NCBI RefSeq assembly: GCF_009729415.1
Contig: NZ_MPKW01000036.1
Coordinates: 1 to 64,000 of the forward strand
Origin: Mycolicibacterium sp. CBMA 234
GTDB taxonomy: Bacteria; Actinomycetota; Actinomycetes; Mycobacteriales; Mycobacteriaceae
Direction: 5' to 3'
DNA length: 64,000 nucleotides
The notes under the pieces were generated by a model. It had not been told where the DNA came from, did no database searches, and saw nothing but the letters and a program-made list of their open reading frames with translations. The translations under genes and the position numbers were made by a program. Of the stretch, positions 52,128 to 60,036 are shown one piece after another (the stretch's first letter is position 1; each line of letters opens with the position of its first letter).

Positions 52128-53261
52128 CTACCGCCTCATGGCTCGCCACGCCGATTGCACCAGGCCAGAGGCGAAGCAGTCGTCGTCGCCGACACGGCGC
52201 AGGTAGTGGTCCTGCTCAAGACGTTCGATGAAGGACACCAACTGATCGCGGTCGCGAATCGGCGAGCCCTCGGTCTGGAGGAACTGCAGCGTGGCATTGA
52301 CACCCAAAGGCGTTGGGGCATAAGCGTAGATGTCGAGCAGGCCGGCGATGGCAGGGGCGTCGTCGCCGTAGTAGTTGCTTAGCCGGTCGCGGTAGTGCCG
52401 AAGATCCCACGGGTCGTGCGGATCGGTGATGGCTGCCGCGAGGAGTTCAGCGATCCGGTCTGGTTGCACCGAGCCTTCCCGCGCTGCCGCCGCGACCAGA
52501 TGCTGGATGTAGTACGGCACGTTCTCTGCCGCAGCCGCAACGGATTCGGCGACCAGGTGCCGGTCGGAGGCGCGGACATTCGCGCCGAGCAGCAGGCACT
52601 CGGCCAGATAGGTGGCGTGGTCATGACGGATGGGCCCGACGGTGACCTTGCGGATGTCGTTGACGGAGCTGAGTGCGTCGTCCGAAACATGGTGAAAGCC
52701 AATGGAGCCGGATAGGACAGTGGCCAAGCGGCCAGAGTTCTCCTGGCGGAACCGACGCAGCAGATGCAGGAATGCGTCTCCGCCGCCAGGCTTTTCGCGT
52801 TCGAGGTTGCGGGCCAGCACGGTGACCTCGTCGATGAACAACACCAGCGGACCGTTTTTGGTGCGGGCGACGGCGCGCTGCAACAAATCGTCGAGTGCGG
52901 CGTCGGCGTGGACTCGCTCGAACTTGAAGGGCCCCGTGCCAACCGCGACCTTCCATCGGTCGACCTCCTGGCGCAGGGCGTTGTTCACGCGTCCGAGTTC
53001 CGCGGCGAGGGCGGTGACGAACTCGGCGTACGTCTGCCGCTCAGCGCTGACCGACACCACCGTCAGGTCCTGTAGGCGCGCGGTATGGGCGACGAGTCGG
53101 GCCAGCGACGTCTTGCCGTGCCGGCGGTCGCCGACTAGAGCTGCGCCGCCATCAGCCAGGCTGGCCAGGATTTCCTGCTGTTCGCGGACGCGACCCACCA
53201 CATTCTCGGGCGGGACGACACCGCCGACCACCAGTGACATGGGTCTGATGGGCCAATTCAT
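52128..53261 (-). CDS. AAA/STAND-type ATPase of the ATPase_2 family (first of pair)
   Basis: This gene encodes 377 residues from ATG 53261, chosen because a -10-like TACAAT stands six bases upstream and the protein fold begins here; the longer open frame runs through the repeats. The order is ENVVGRVREQQEILASL, Walker A GDRRHGKTS at 44-52, Walker B PLVLFIDEVTVLA at about 138-150, then sensor-like LATVLSGSIGFHHV and a helical domain. The C-terminal winged-helix-like part ends LVSFIERLEQDHYLRRVGDD. Intact Walker motifs suggest active ATP hydrolysis. Such proteins act as regulators or in conflict systems, with no general function known. Three TGTACGT repeats lie upstream. Confidence 0.78.
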   Translation of the reverse strand: MNWPIRPMSLVVGGVVPPENVVGRVREQQEILASLADGGAALVGDRRHGKTSLARLVAHTARLQDLTVVSVSAERQTYAEFVTALAAELGRVNNALRQEVDRWKVAVGTGPFKFERVHADAALDDLLQRAVARTKNGPLVLFIDEVTVLARNLEREKPGGGDAFLHLLRRFRQENSGRLATVLSGSIGFHHVSDDALSSVNDIRKVTVGPIRHDHATYLAECLLLGANVRASDRHLVAESVAAAAENVPYYIQHLVAAAAREGSVQPDRIAELLAAAITDPHDPWDLRHYRDRLSNYYGDDAPAIAGLLDIYAYAPTPLGVNATLQFLQTEGSPIRDRDQLVSFIERLEQDHYLRRVGDDDCFASGLVQSAWRAMRR

Positions 53262-53267
53262 GGCGTA

Positions 53268-53308
53268 ATTGTACGTCGAATTAGATGTACGTCCAGGGAG
53301 TTGTACGT
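53268..53308 (-). promoter_or_regulatory. Three 16-bp-spaced TGTACGT repeats over a leaderless promoter
   Basis: TGTACGT occurs at 53270-53276, 53286-53292 and 53302-53308, exactly 16 bases apart, on the + strand (ACGTACA on the gene strand). The copy nearest the gene overlaps a -10-like TACAAT (53268-53273) that stands six bases before ATG 53261. This is the spacing expected for a leaderless start. A protein bound here would block the promoter. Confidence 0.65.
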
Positions 53309-53323
53309 TGAAATCGTCGTGGA

Positions 53324-53896
53324 TTAGAAGGTCCAGCTGCCGGAGGGGGAAATGACGAAACCGTGGTGTTGGCTGGTCATGCAGGCCATGTAGTGGTCGT
53401 CGCCGACTGCGCATCCCGTTGCGCCGACGGTGAGTTTCATGCCAGCGGGCAGAAGTCGGAAGGCCTTCTCCTCGGTATAGGTGCCCAGGCTTGAGGTGAA
53501 TTTAAATGGGCCGCTTGAGGATTGTTCGACGGTGTACACGGTCGCCCGACCATTGAACTTGGGATTGAGCGCTTCGGCGGGGAGCCCCGGCATCGACTGA
53601 CCGTGACATTCGATGAGGCCCATGACGTTGTTGTAAACATAAGCAAAGCAACCGATTTCACCCGGTGTTTGGAATTGCACGTAGGTGTCGTCATGCCAGT
53701 TCCTACTGGAATACAACGCGAGATCGGCCGATGCGAAGGTGCTGAAATCCGGGAAGACTCCCGCCGTCGGAGGAGGATGCGGGGGACTGCCGGCCGGTGC
53801 GGTGGGCGGCGCCTCGGGGACGGCCTGACCTGTCGACGATATTTGGCATGCACTGAGGACAGACGCAACTAATGCCAGCACCACCCATAGGCGCAT
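53324..53896 (-). CDS. Lipoprotein, third member of a tandem exported family
   Basis: This gene encodes 190 residues from ATG 53896, which shares one base with the stop of the previous gene (TGATG). The lipobox is LSAC at residues 14-17, then a Pro/Ala linker. The mature part has GVFPDFSTFAS and four further cysteines, including CAVGDDHYMACMTS, and ends HHGFVISPSGSWTF. The same ending and cysteine pattern occur in the two genes upstream. The family is not one I can name; it looks like small cysteine-paired envelope proteins of mycobacteria. It is anchored to the outside of the cell membrane. Confidence 0.78.
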   Translation of the reverse strand: MRLWVVLALVASVLSACQISSTGQAVPEAPPTAPAGSPPHPPPTAGVFPDFSTFASADLALYSSRNWHDDTYVQFQTPGEIGCFAYVYNNVMGLIECHGQSMPGLPAEALNPKFNGRATVYTVEQSSSGPFKFTSSLGTYTEEKAFRLLPAGMKLTVGATGCAVGDDHYMACMTSQHHGFVISPSGSWTF

Positions 53897-54465
53897 CAGA
53901 ACGTCCAGCTGCCAGAGGACTGGAGGACAAAGCCGTGGTTGGTCGTGGTGTTGATGCAAGCGGTCAGCCTGTCTTCGCCGACGGCACACATGATCTGGTA
54001 TTTGACGAGTTTCTGGCCGACATCGAGCGTCTTGGTGTCGGCGAAGGGTGGACAGCCGCCGCCGTTTCTACGGAACGAGTACCGGGGCTTTTGTGAATCA
54101 GCGTCGTCGAATAGGACGCCTGCGCAGCTGCCGCTGTCGTTGCCGGCGAACGTGTCTCGATCTTTGGCGTAGTCGGGAGCGGACTTGGGCATCCCCACAA
54201 TGCTTCCCACGCACGACGCCACCAGGCCGTTGAGGATATTGCAGCGTGTGAAACCGTCAGGCGTGATGAAGCGAACGAGATAGCCCTTGCCGGGGCTGCC
54301 TTCAGCGTCGAACTGTTGCCAGTCGACGGCGGGGTATTTGGAAAAGTCGGGGACTACGCGGGACGGCTGGGGCGGTTCCAAAGCGGGCTGATCCGGTGAC
54401 GATTGGCAGGCGCTGACGATTGGCGCCACCAACGCCAGTAATGCCAGTAATGCCAATCGGCGCAT
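53896..54465 (-). CDS. Lipoprotein, second member of the tandem exported family
   Basis: This gene encodes 189 residues from ATG 54465, overlapping the upstream stop by one base (TGATG). The lipobox is VSAC at residues 17-20, followed by a Pro-rich spacer and the family motif VVPDFSKYPAVDW. It has six cysteines after the lipobox, including MCAVGEDRLTACINTT, and ends NHGFVLQSSGSWTF. It is closer to the first member in the C-terminal 35 residues than to the third. It has no enzyme motif. Probably a surface lipoprotein. Confidence 0.78.
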   Translation of the reverse strand: MRRLALLALLALVAPIVSACQSSPDQPALEPPQPSRVVPDFSKYPAVDWQQFDAEGSPGKGYLVRFITPDGFTRCNILNGLVASCVGSIVGMPKSAPDYAKDRDTFAGNDSGSCAGVLFDDADSQKPRYSFRRNGGGCPPFADTKTLDVGQKLVKYQIMCAVGEDRLTACINTTTNHGFVLQSSGSWTF

Positions 54466-54959
54466 CAGAACGTCCAGCTGCCCGACGGTTGGAGGACGAA
54501 GCCGTGGTTGTGCCAACTGTCGATGCATGCTGTGAGCCGGTCCTGCCCGACGACGCACGTTGTACCTCGCGCATCGAAGGTCAGCTTGTATCCCGACTTC
54601 AGCGGTGCGTCGGTGACTGGGGCGCACGGTTGGTCGGACCGATTGAATCGAAAAGGTGCTGACGAGTCGTCTTGCTTGACCGAACTGCACGCACTCAACT
54701 GGTCGGGGGTGAGCCCAGGCAGGTTCCCGTAACACGTTCTGGTCGCGCCAATCATGCAGTTGACGCCATCCGGCGTACTGAAGAACATGTAGCCGTTGGC
54801 CCACTTGTCTGGGCGGGAGTACTGACTGGGCGAAGGTGCTTCGGCGAAGGCATTTAAGTCGGGGAACTGCTGAGGTTGCGCGGCTGACGGTGGGGCCAAT
54901 GTGGTCGCAGTCAGCAGTCCTGCAACTAGCAGCGGCATAGCCCTCGATTGGATATTCAT
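54465..54959 (-). CDS. Secreted protein, first member of the tandem exported family
   Basis: This gene encodes 164 residues from ATG 54959. The signal peptide MNIQSRAMPLLVAGLLTATT is followed by a likely cleavage after PSAA (residue ~27). There is no lipobox cysteine, so unlike its two neighbours this one is probably released or held by other means. The mature protein starts QQFPDLNAFAEAP and has six cysteines, including TTCVVGQDRLTACIDS, and ends NHGFVLQPSGSWTF. It is the first gene of the row. Its 182-base upstream region is shared with the divergent thiolase-like gene. Confidence 0.78.
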   Translation of the reverse strand: MNIQSRAMPLLVAGLLTATTLAPPSAAQPQQFPDLNAFAEAPSPSQYSRPDKWANGYMFFSTPDGVNCMIGATRTCYGNLPGLTPDQLSACSSVKQDDSSAPFRFNRSDQPCAPVTDAPLKSGYKLTFDARGTTCVVGQDRLTACIDSWHNHGFVLQPSGSWTF

Positions 54960-55141
54960 GGCTTGCACCCGTGATCGGCGGCAGTGGCGGACACAATCAG
55001 GTCGCTGCCCGATGCGGTCATCAATCAACCGTACTTCGTTCGGTGGGTGCCTCCTGACGCAAATGTGCAGCTACCCCGCGGTATGAGCCGCGGACCTCAA
55101 TCGGTTAGCCTGTCGAATTAACAGGTGTCTGGAGGTTTGTA

Positions 55142-56671
55142 ATGGGTGTCGATCCGCGTACGCCGGTGATCGTGGGTGTCGGTCAGTTCACTGAACGCCT
55201 TGAAGACCCTGACTACCGCGGCATGTCGTCGGTCGAACTCGCCACCGCGGCCGCGCAGGCGGCGTTGCAGGACACCGGGGCCGACGTCGCGGCCGTCGCC
55301 GCGGCAATCGACACCATCGCCGGCACGCGGCAGTTCGAGATCTCCGGCCACGTTCCGGCTCCGCTCGGCAAGTCGAACAACTACCCGCGATCCGTGGCGC
55401 AGCGCATCGGTGCTGCCCCGGCCCGCGCCGTGCTGGAAGTCATTGGCGGACAAAGCCCCCAGCACCTGATCACCGAATTCTCCGGTGAGATCGCGGCTGG
55501 CCGTGCCGATGTCGTGATGGTCATGGGATCGGAAAACACTTCCAGCATCCGGCATTTCAAAGGCCGGGACGACAAGCCCGATCATTCCGAGACCATCGAC
55601 GGCCAGCTCGAAGACCGTGGTTACGGTTACGACGGCATCTTCGACGAGTACACCATTCGGCACGGGCTGATCGGTGCGCCGGTGCAGTACGGCCTGCTGG
55701 ACAACGCTCGGCGCGCCCGACTCGGGTTGTCGGTGCAGGACTACCGGCAGGCCATGGGCGAGTTGTTCGCACCGATGTCGAAAGTCGCTGCCAAGAACCC
55801 GTATTCGTCGGCACCGGTGGAGCGCACTGTCGACGAGCTGATCACCGTCACCGAAAAGAACCGGATGATCTGTGACCCGTATCCGCGGCTGATGGTGGCC
55901 CGCGATCAGGTCAACATGGGCTCCGCAGCGCTGCTCATGTCGGTGGAGTCAGCGCGCAAACTCGGTGTGCCCGAATCCAACTGGGTGTACTTGCGTGGGC
56001 ACGCGGACATGAAAGAGCAGAAGCTGCTCGACCGTCCCGATGTCGGCGTCAGTCCGGCATCGGTGCTTGCCGTACGGGAAGCGTTGCGGGTGGCGGGAAT
56101 TGAGCTCGACGACGTCTCGGCGTTCGACCTGTACAGCTGCTTCCCGTTTCCGGTGTTCAACATCTGTGACGGCGTCGAGCTGGCCGTAGACGATCCGCGG
56201 GGCTTAACGCTGACCGGTGGATTGCCGTACTTCGGCGGTCCGGGAAACAACTACTCACTGCACGGCATCGCTGAGGCAGTTACCCGAATGCGGGAAACCC
56301 CAGGAAAATTCGCGTTGGTGGGCGCGAACGGCGGTATCGCCAGCAAGTTCTCGGTCGGCATCTATTCGACGGAGCCTGCCGATTGGGTGGCGGATAACAG
56401 CGCCGAATTGTGCGCAGGGGTCGCGTCGTGGCCGACTGTTGCCGTCACCGAGCATGCGAATGGGCCCGCGACCATCGAGACCTACACGGTGCGATACGAC
56501 TGGACTCCCAACGCCGGCATCATCATCGGACGCCTCGACGCAGACAACAGCCGGTTCCTGGCCACCACCACCGACGCAGATCTGATGGCGCTGCTGTGTG
56601 ACGGCGAGCCGCTTGGCGCGAAGATTGTCGTCACTGCAACCGATGACGGGAACCGGGCCGCACTCGCCTGA
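55142..56671 (+). CDS. Thiolase-fold protein lacking the usual active-site motifs
   Basis: This gene encodes 509 residues, ATG start with TGGAGG upstream. The fold is that of acetyl-CoA acetyltransferases: RTPVIVGVGQFTERLEDPDYRGMSSVELATAAAQAAL at the start, GEIAAGRADVVMVMGSENT in the middle and DLYSCFPFPVFNICDGV plus GGPGNNYSLHGIAEAVTRMRE further on. The nucleophile cysteine expected before EIAAGRADVV is absent (VIGGQSPQHLITEFSG), and the C-terminal CxG motif is replaced by ANGGIASKFSVGIY. It resembles the longer, SCP2-thiolase-like mycobacterial proteins such as Rv1867. It may be a retro-aldolase-like or non-catalytic partner. Upstream TAGCCT is a candidate -10. Confidence 0.72.
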   Translation: MGVDPRTPVIVGVGQFTERLEDPDYRGMSSVELATAAAQAALQDTGADVAAVAAAIDTIAGTRQFEISGHVPAPLGKSNNYPRSVAQRIGAAPARAVLEVIGGQSPQHLITEFSGEIAAGRADVVMVMGSENTSSIRHFKGRDDKPDHSETIDGQLEDRGYGYDGIFDEYTIRHGLIGAPVQYGLLDNARRARLGLSVQDYRQAMGELFAPMSKVAAKNPYSSAPVERTVDELITVTEKNRMICDPYPRLMVARDQVNMGSAALLMSVESARKLGVPESNWVYLRGHADMKEQKLLDRPDVGVSPASVLAVREALRVAGIELDDVSAFDLYSCFPFPVFNICDGVELAVDDPRGLTLTGGLPYFGGPGNNYSLHGIAEAVTRMRETPGKFALVGANGGIASKFSVGIYSTEPADWVADNSAELCAGVASWPTVAVTEHANGPATIETYTVRYDWTPNAGIIIGRLDADNSRFLATTTDADLMALLCDGEPLGAKIVVTATDDGNRAALA

Positions 56672-56686
56672 TCACGTCGCCAGATC

Positions 56687-56730
56687 GACGAAATGGTCGT
56701 GGTCGCAACAGGTTCCGCGACCACTTCGTC
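56687..56730. terminator. Hairpin between the thiolase-like and LLM genes
   Basis: There are 13-base arms (56687-56699 and 56718-56730) with one mismatch and an 18-base loop; an inner TGGTCGC/GCGACCA pairing is an alternative. It lies 15 bases after one stop codon and 14 from the convergent one. Confidence 0.55.
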
Positions 56731-56744
56731 AATCTCGACGGCCC

Positions 56745-57596
56745 CTAGATCGCGAAGTCGCGCAGCTTGCCGGCCAGTCGCTCGACATACGCGGACACGG
56801 TGGCCTCGTCCTTATCGGGCAATCCGAACAGCACCTCGGTGACGCCCAGTTTCTTCCAGCGTGCGAGCTTGTCGGCGTCCGGCTTGAAATCCAGTGCGAC
56901 GATCTGCGGCGCCCCATCGCGTCCTGCCGCGGCCCAGGTGTCCTGCAGCAGTTTCACCGGCTCGTCGATGTCGAAGTCGCGGGGCGTGGTGATCCAGCCG
57001 TCCGCTGACTTGGCGATCCACTTGAAGTTCTTCTCGGTGCCGGCCGCTCCGACCAGGATCGGGATGTGCGACTGCACGGGCTTCGGCCACGCCCACGACG
57101 GACCGAACTTCACGAACTCGCCGTCGTACTCGGCTTCTTCCTGGGTCCACAGTGCGCGCATCGCTTCGAGGTACTCGCGCAGCATGGTGCGGCGACGGCC
57201 CGGCGGCACGTTGTGGTCTTCGAGTTCGTCTGTGTTCCAACCGAATCCGACGCCGACCGACACCCGGCCGCCCGACAGGTGATCCAGGGTGGCAATCGAC
57301 TTCGCCAGGGTGATGGGGTCGTGCTCGACGGGCAGCGCCACCGCGGTGGAGAGCCGCACCCGCGAGGTGACCGCCGAGGCGGCGCCGAGCGACACCCACG
57401 GATCGAGGGTGCGCATGTAGCGGTCGTCGGGCAGGGACTCGTCGCCGGTGGTCGGGTGCGCGGCTTGTCGCTTGATCGGGATATGTGTGTGTTCGGGAAC
57501 GTAGAACGTGGTGAAGCCGTGGTCGTCGGCCAATTTGGCGGCGGCGGCCGGGGCAATCCCGCGGTCGCTGGTGAAAAGTACGAGCCCGTAGTCCAT
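56745..57596 (-). CDS. LLM-class F420-dependent oxidoreductase (Rv0953c orthologue) with KstR box
   Basis: This gene encodes 283 residues, ATG start ten bases from a KstR-like box. Landmarks: DYGLVLFTSDRGIAPAAAAKLADDHGFTTFYVPEHTHIP, VRLSTAVALPVEHDPITLAKSIATLDHLSGGRVSVGVGFGWN, MLREYLEAMRALWTQEEAEY and IPILVGAAGTEKNFKWIAK. This is the F420-dependent luciferase-like group. Its place after sucCD and before the 34 kDa antigen homologue is that of Rv0953c. The operator suggests sterol-induced expression. Substrate unknown. Confidence 0.9.
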   Translation of the reverse strand: MDYGLVLFTSDRGIAPAAAAKLADDHGFTTFYVPEHTHIPIKRQAAHPTTGDESLPDDRYMRTLDPWVSLGAASAVTSRVRLSTAVALPVEHDPITLAKSIATLDHLSGGRVSVGVGFGWNTDELEDHNVPPGRRRTMLREYLEAMRALWTQEEAEYDGEFVKFGPSWAWPKPVQSHIPILVGAAGTEKNFKWIAKSADGWITTPRDFDIDEPVKLLQDTWAAAGRDGAPQIVALDFKPDADKLARWKKLGVTEVLFGLPDKDEATVSAYVERLAGKLRDFAI

Positions 57597-57605
57597 ACCG
57601 AGAAT

Positions 57606-57619
57606 TAGAACGTGTTTCA
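57606..57619. promoter_or_regulatory. KstR-like operator upstream of the Rv0953c-type gene
   Basis: TAGAAC-GT-GTTTCA fits TnnAACnnGTTnnA, but its outer arms are not fully symmetric. It lies nine bases before the LLM start codon. Confidence 0.7.
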
Positions 57620-57781
57620 GTATCGGGGCGCAAGGGTAGGTGGCAAGAAACCCAAATGATGGGCGCTACCTGGTATTTTTCCGCGGAACTGAGCCGTGAA
57701 CCGGCTGTGAACCGAACCGGAGATAACTTCATCGCGAACGTTACCCGCGACGGGCCGAAGCGCACTTGCTGACATGGGCCT

Positions 57782-58912
57782 ATGACGACCGAACGCATCG
57801 CCGACCACGTCAAATTCGCCTACTGGGTGCCCAACGTCAGCGGCGGCCTGGTGACCAGCGATATCGAACAACGCACCGACTGGAACTACGAATACAACAA
57901 GAAGCTCGCGCAGACCGCCGAGAACAACGGCTTCGAGTACGCCCTCAGCCAGGTTCGGTACGAAGCGAGCTACGGTGCCGAATATCAGCACGAGTCAACA
58001 AGTTTCAGCCTTGCGCTGCTGCTGGCCACCCAGCGGCTGAAGGTCATCGCGGCCGTCCACCCCGGCCTCTGGCAGCCCGCAGTGTTGGCCAAGTTGGGCG
58101 CCACTGCGGACCACCTGTCGAACGGCAGGTTCGCGGTCAACGTCGTCTCCGGTTGGTTCAAAGACGAATTCACCCACCTGGGCGAGCCCTGGCTGGAGCA
58201 CGACGAGCGGTACCGCCGGAGCGCCGAATTCCTGCAGGTGCTGCGCAAGATCTGGACCGAAGACGACGTGGACTTCCGTGGCGACTTCTACCGCATCCAT
58301 GACTTCACGCTGAAGCCCAAACCGCTCAACACACCGGACCGTCCCAACCCGGAACTGTTCCAGGGCGGTAACTCGACCGCGGCGCGCCGCAACGGTGGCT
58401 ACTACGCCGACTGGTACTTCTCCAACGGCAAAGACTTCGATGGCGTGACCGAGCAGCTTGTCGACGTTCGCGACCACGCCCGCCAGGTTGCCCGCGAAGT
58501 CCGCTTCGGCCTGAACGGCTTCATCATTGCGCGCGACACGGAGAAAGAAGCGAAAGAAGTCCTCAGGGAGATCGTCGCGAAGGCGAACCGGCCGGCCGTC
58601 GAAGGATTTCGTCAGGCGGTGCAGCAGGCCGGCAACGCCACCGGTGACAAGACGGGCATGTGGGCGGATTCGAGCTTCGATGACCTGGTGCAGTACAACG
58701 ACGGTTTTCGTACCAAGCTGATCGGAACTCCAGAACAGATCGCCGAGCGGATTGCTGCGTACCGCAAACGCGGTGTCGACCTGATCCTCGGTGGCTTCCT
58801 GCATTTCCAGGAGGAAATCGAGTACTTCGGCGCCAAGGTGCTGCCGTTGGTGCGGGAAATCGAGGAGGCGGAGCAGGGCCAGGCGCAGGACCGGATTCGC
58901 GTCCCGGCCTGA
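57782..58912 (+). CDS. sfnG: FMNH2-dependent dimethyl sulfone monooxygenase (SfnG type)
   Basis: This gene encodes 376 residues, ATG start. It has the SfnG-specific run: HVKFAYWVPNVSGGLVTS, QRTDWNYEYNKKLAQTAENNG, YGAEYQHESTSFSLALLLAT, HPGLWQPAVLAKLGATADHLSNGRFAVNVVSGWFKDEF and GEPWLEHDERYRRSAEFLQVL. SfnG uses reduced flavin to convert dimethyl sulfone to methanesulfinate and formaldehyde, for sulfur supply. In M. tuberculosis no gene of this kind stands here, so it is an insertion into the conserved order. No reductase partner is adjacent. It is divergent from the LLM gene, with the KstR box in the 185-base shared region. Confidence 0.86.
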   Translation: MTTERIADHVKFAYWVPNVSGGLVTSDIEQRTDWNYEYNKKLAQTAENNGFEYALSQVRYEASYGAEYQHESTSFSLALLLATQRLKVIAAVHPGLWQPAVLAKLGATADHLSNGRFAVNVVSGWFKDEFTHLGEPWLEHDERYRRSAEFLQVLRKIWTEDDVDFRGDFYRIHDFTLKPKPLNTPDRPNPELFQGGNSTAARRNGGYYADWYFSNGKDFDGVTEQLVDVRDHARQVAREVRFGLNGFIIARDTEKEAKEVLREIVAKANRPAVEGFRQAVQQAGNATGDKTGMWADSSFDDLVQYNDGFRTKLIGTPEQIAERIAAYRKRGVDLILGGFLHFQEEIEYFGAKVLPLVREIEEAEQGQAQDRIRVPA

Positions 58913-58928
58913 CGGGTCACCGAGTTTG

Positions 58929-58969
58929 CTCCTTGCTGACCGGCCATGACGACGCCGGTCAGCAGGGAG
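58929..58969 (+). terminator. sfnG terminator hairpin
   Basis: A perfect 11-base stem TGCTGACCGGC/GCCGGTCAGCA (58934-58944 and 58954-58964) with a nine-base loop is extended outside by CTCCT/GGGAG to 16 pairs (58929-58969). It starts 17 bases after the sfnG stop codon. Confidence 0.75.
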
Positions 58970-59051
58970 TTCTGCGCGATCAACTCGCGCATGGCGCCCC
59001 CAGCGAAGTGCGCTAGCGTGGTTGGTCGAGCCGACCAGTACAGGAGAGGTC

Positions 59052-60011
59052 ATGACGTATCAGCCCGGTAACCCCGGCTATCCGCCCGCCCCGCAGCCCA
59101 ACCAGTTCGGTGGGCCGACCCAGCAGTTCGGTCGTCTGCCTGAGCAGATCCCTCCGACGCCCACCGCGCCCCCCGCGCCGGCCGGTCCGAGCAAACTCCC
59201 GGAATACCTGACGAGTGCCGTCGCGGCGCTCGGCTTGCTGATCTTCGGTTTCAACTTCGCTCCCCAGCTGGGGGCCGGGGGTCTGGATACCGGCACCGGC
59301 AGCATCCTCACCCAGGCTCCGATCGTGGTGGCGGTCCTGGCCGCGCTGCTGGCCGGCGTCACCCTGCTGCCCAAGCAGAAGAGCTTCAAGGCGTGGGTCG
59401 CGATCCTCGCGGTGCTGGCGCTCCTCCTGGTGATCAACGAGGTCATTCAGGCACCTCAGGGTGTCGACATCGAGTGGGGCCTCTACGTGGTGCTGGCACT
59501 GTCTGTGCTGCAGGCCGGTAGCGCCGTGGCGGCGCTGCTGCTGGAGTCCGGCATCATCCAGCCTCCGGCGCCGCGCCCGCAGCAGCCCGATCCGTACAAC
59601 TACGGCGCACCGGGCCAGGGCTACAACCCGCAGGGTCAGTACTACGGCCAGCAGCAGGGTCAGCAGCAGCCGCAGCAGCGTCCGGAGTACGGCCAGCAGA
59701 CCGGCCAGCACTTCGGTCAGCAGGGCGGCTACCAGAGCCAGCCGCAGGGGCCCATCGGTGGTTACACCGGTCCGCAGTCCCAGCAGCACAGCCCCGACTC
59801 CGGCCCGCCGACCCCTCCGACCGGATTCCCGGCATTTGGTCAGCCGCAGTCGCAGGCCAACCAGGGTCCGTCGGTCTCCGAGGCCGTCGCTGGATCGTCG
59901 TCGTACGCGCCGCCGCAGAGCGCTCCGGGCGTGTCTGGTTCCGCTTCGGAGCCGACGACGACTTTCCCGCAACCGCAGGCTCCGCAGCAATCGGGTCCGA
60001 CGTCGTCATAA
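59052..60011 (+). CDS. 34 kDa antigen homologue (Rv0954 type, DUF5336 membrane protein)
   Basis: This gene encodes 319 residues from ATG 59052, with AGGAGAGG directly upstream. The N-terminal ~50 residues are Pro/Gln-rich (PGNPGYPPAPQPNQFGG). There are four membrane helices between about 55 and 175 (AVAALGLLIFGFNFAP, APIVVAVLAALLAGVTLL, WVAILAVLALLLVINEVI and YVVLALSVLQAGSAVAALLL). The tail of about 140 residues is Gln/Tyr/Gly-rich (YYGQQQGQQQPQQRPEYGQQ). This is the mycobacterial 34 kDa antigen family, and it stands next to perM as in M. tuberculosis. Suggested roles relate to septum/cell-envelope function. Confidence 0.88.
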   Translation: MTYQPGNPGYPPAPQPNQFGGPTQQFGRLPEQIPPTPTAPPAPAGPSKLPEYLTSAVAALGLLIFGFNFAPQLGAGGLDTGTGSILTQAPIVVAVLAALLAGVTLLPKQKSFKAWVAILAVLALLLVINEVIQAPQGVDIEWGLYVVLALSVLQAGSAVAALLLESGIIQPPAPRPQQPDPYNYGAPGQGYNPQGQYYGQQQGQQQPQQRPEYGQQTGQHFGQQGGYQSQPQGPIGGYTGPQSQQHSPDSGPPTPPTGFPAFGQPQSQANQGPSVSEAVAGSSSYAPPQSAPGVSGSASEPTTTFPQPQAPQQSGPTSS

Positions 60012-60036
60012 TCGCTAGGGCACTCGCGACGGGCGG

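Noticed and set aside
55104..55124. CCTGT-N7-ACAGG as an operator before the thiolase-like gene
   Set aside because: The arms are only five bases long and the spacing matches no regulator I know. It may be chance.
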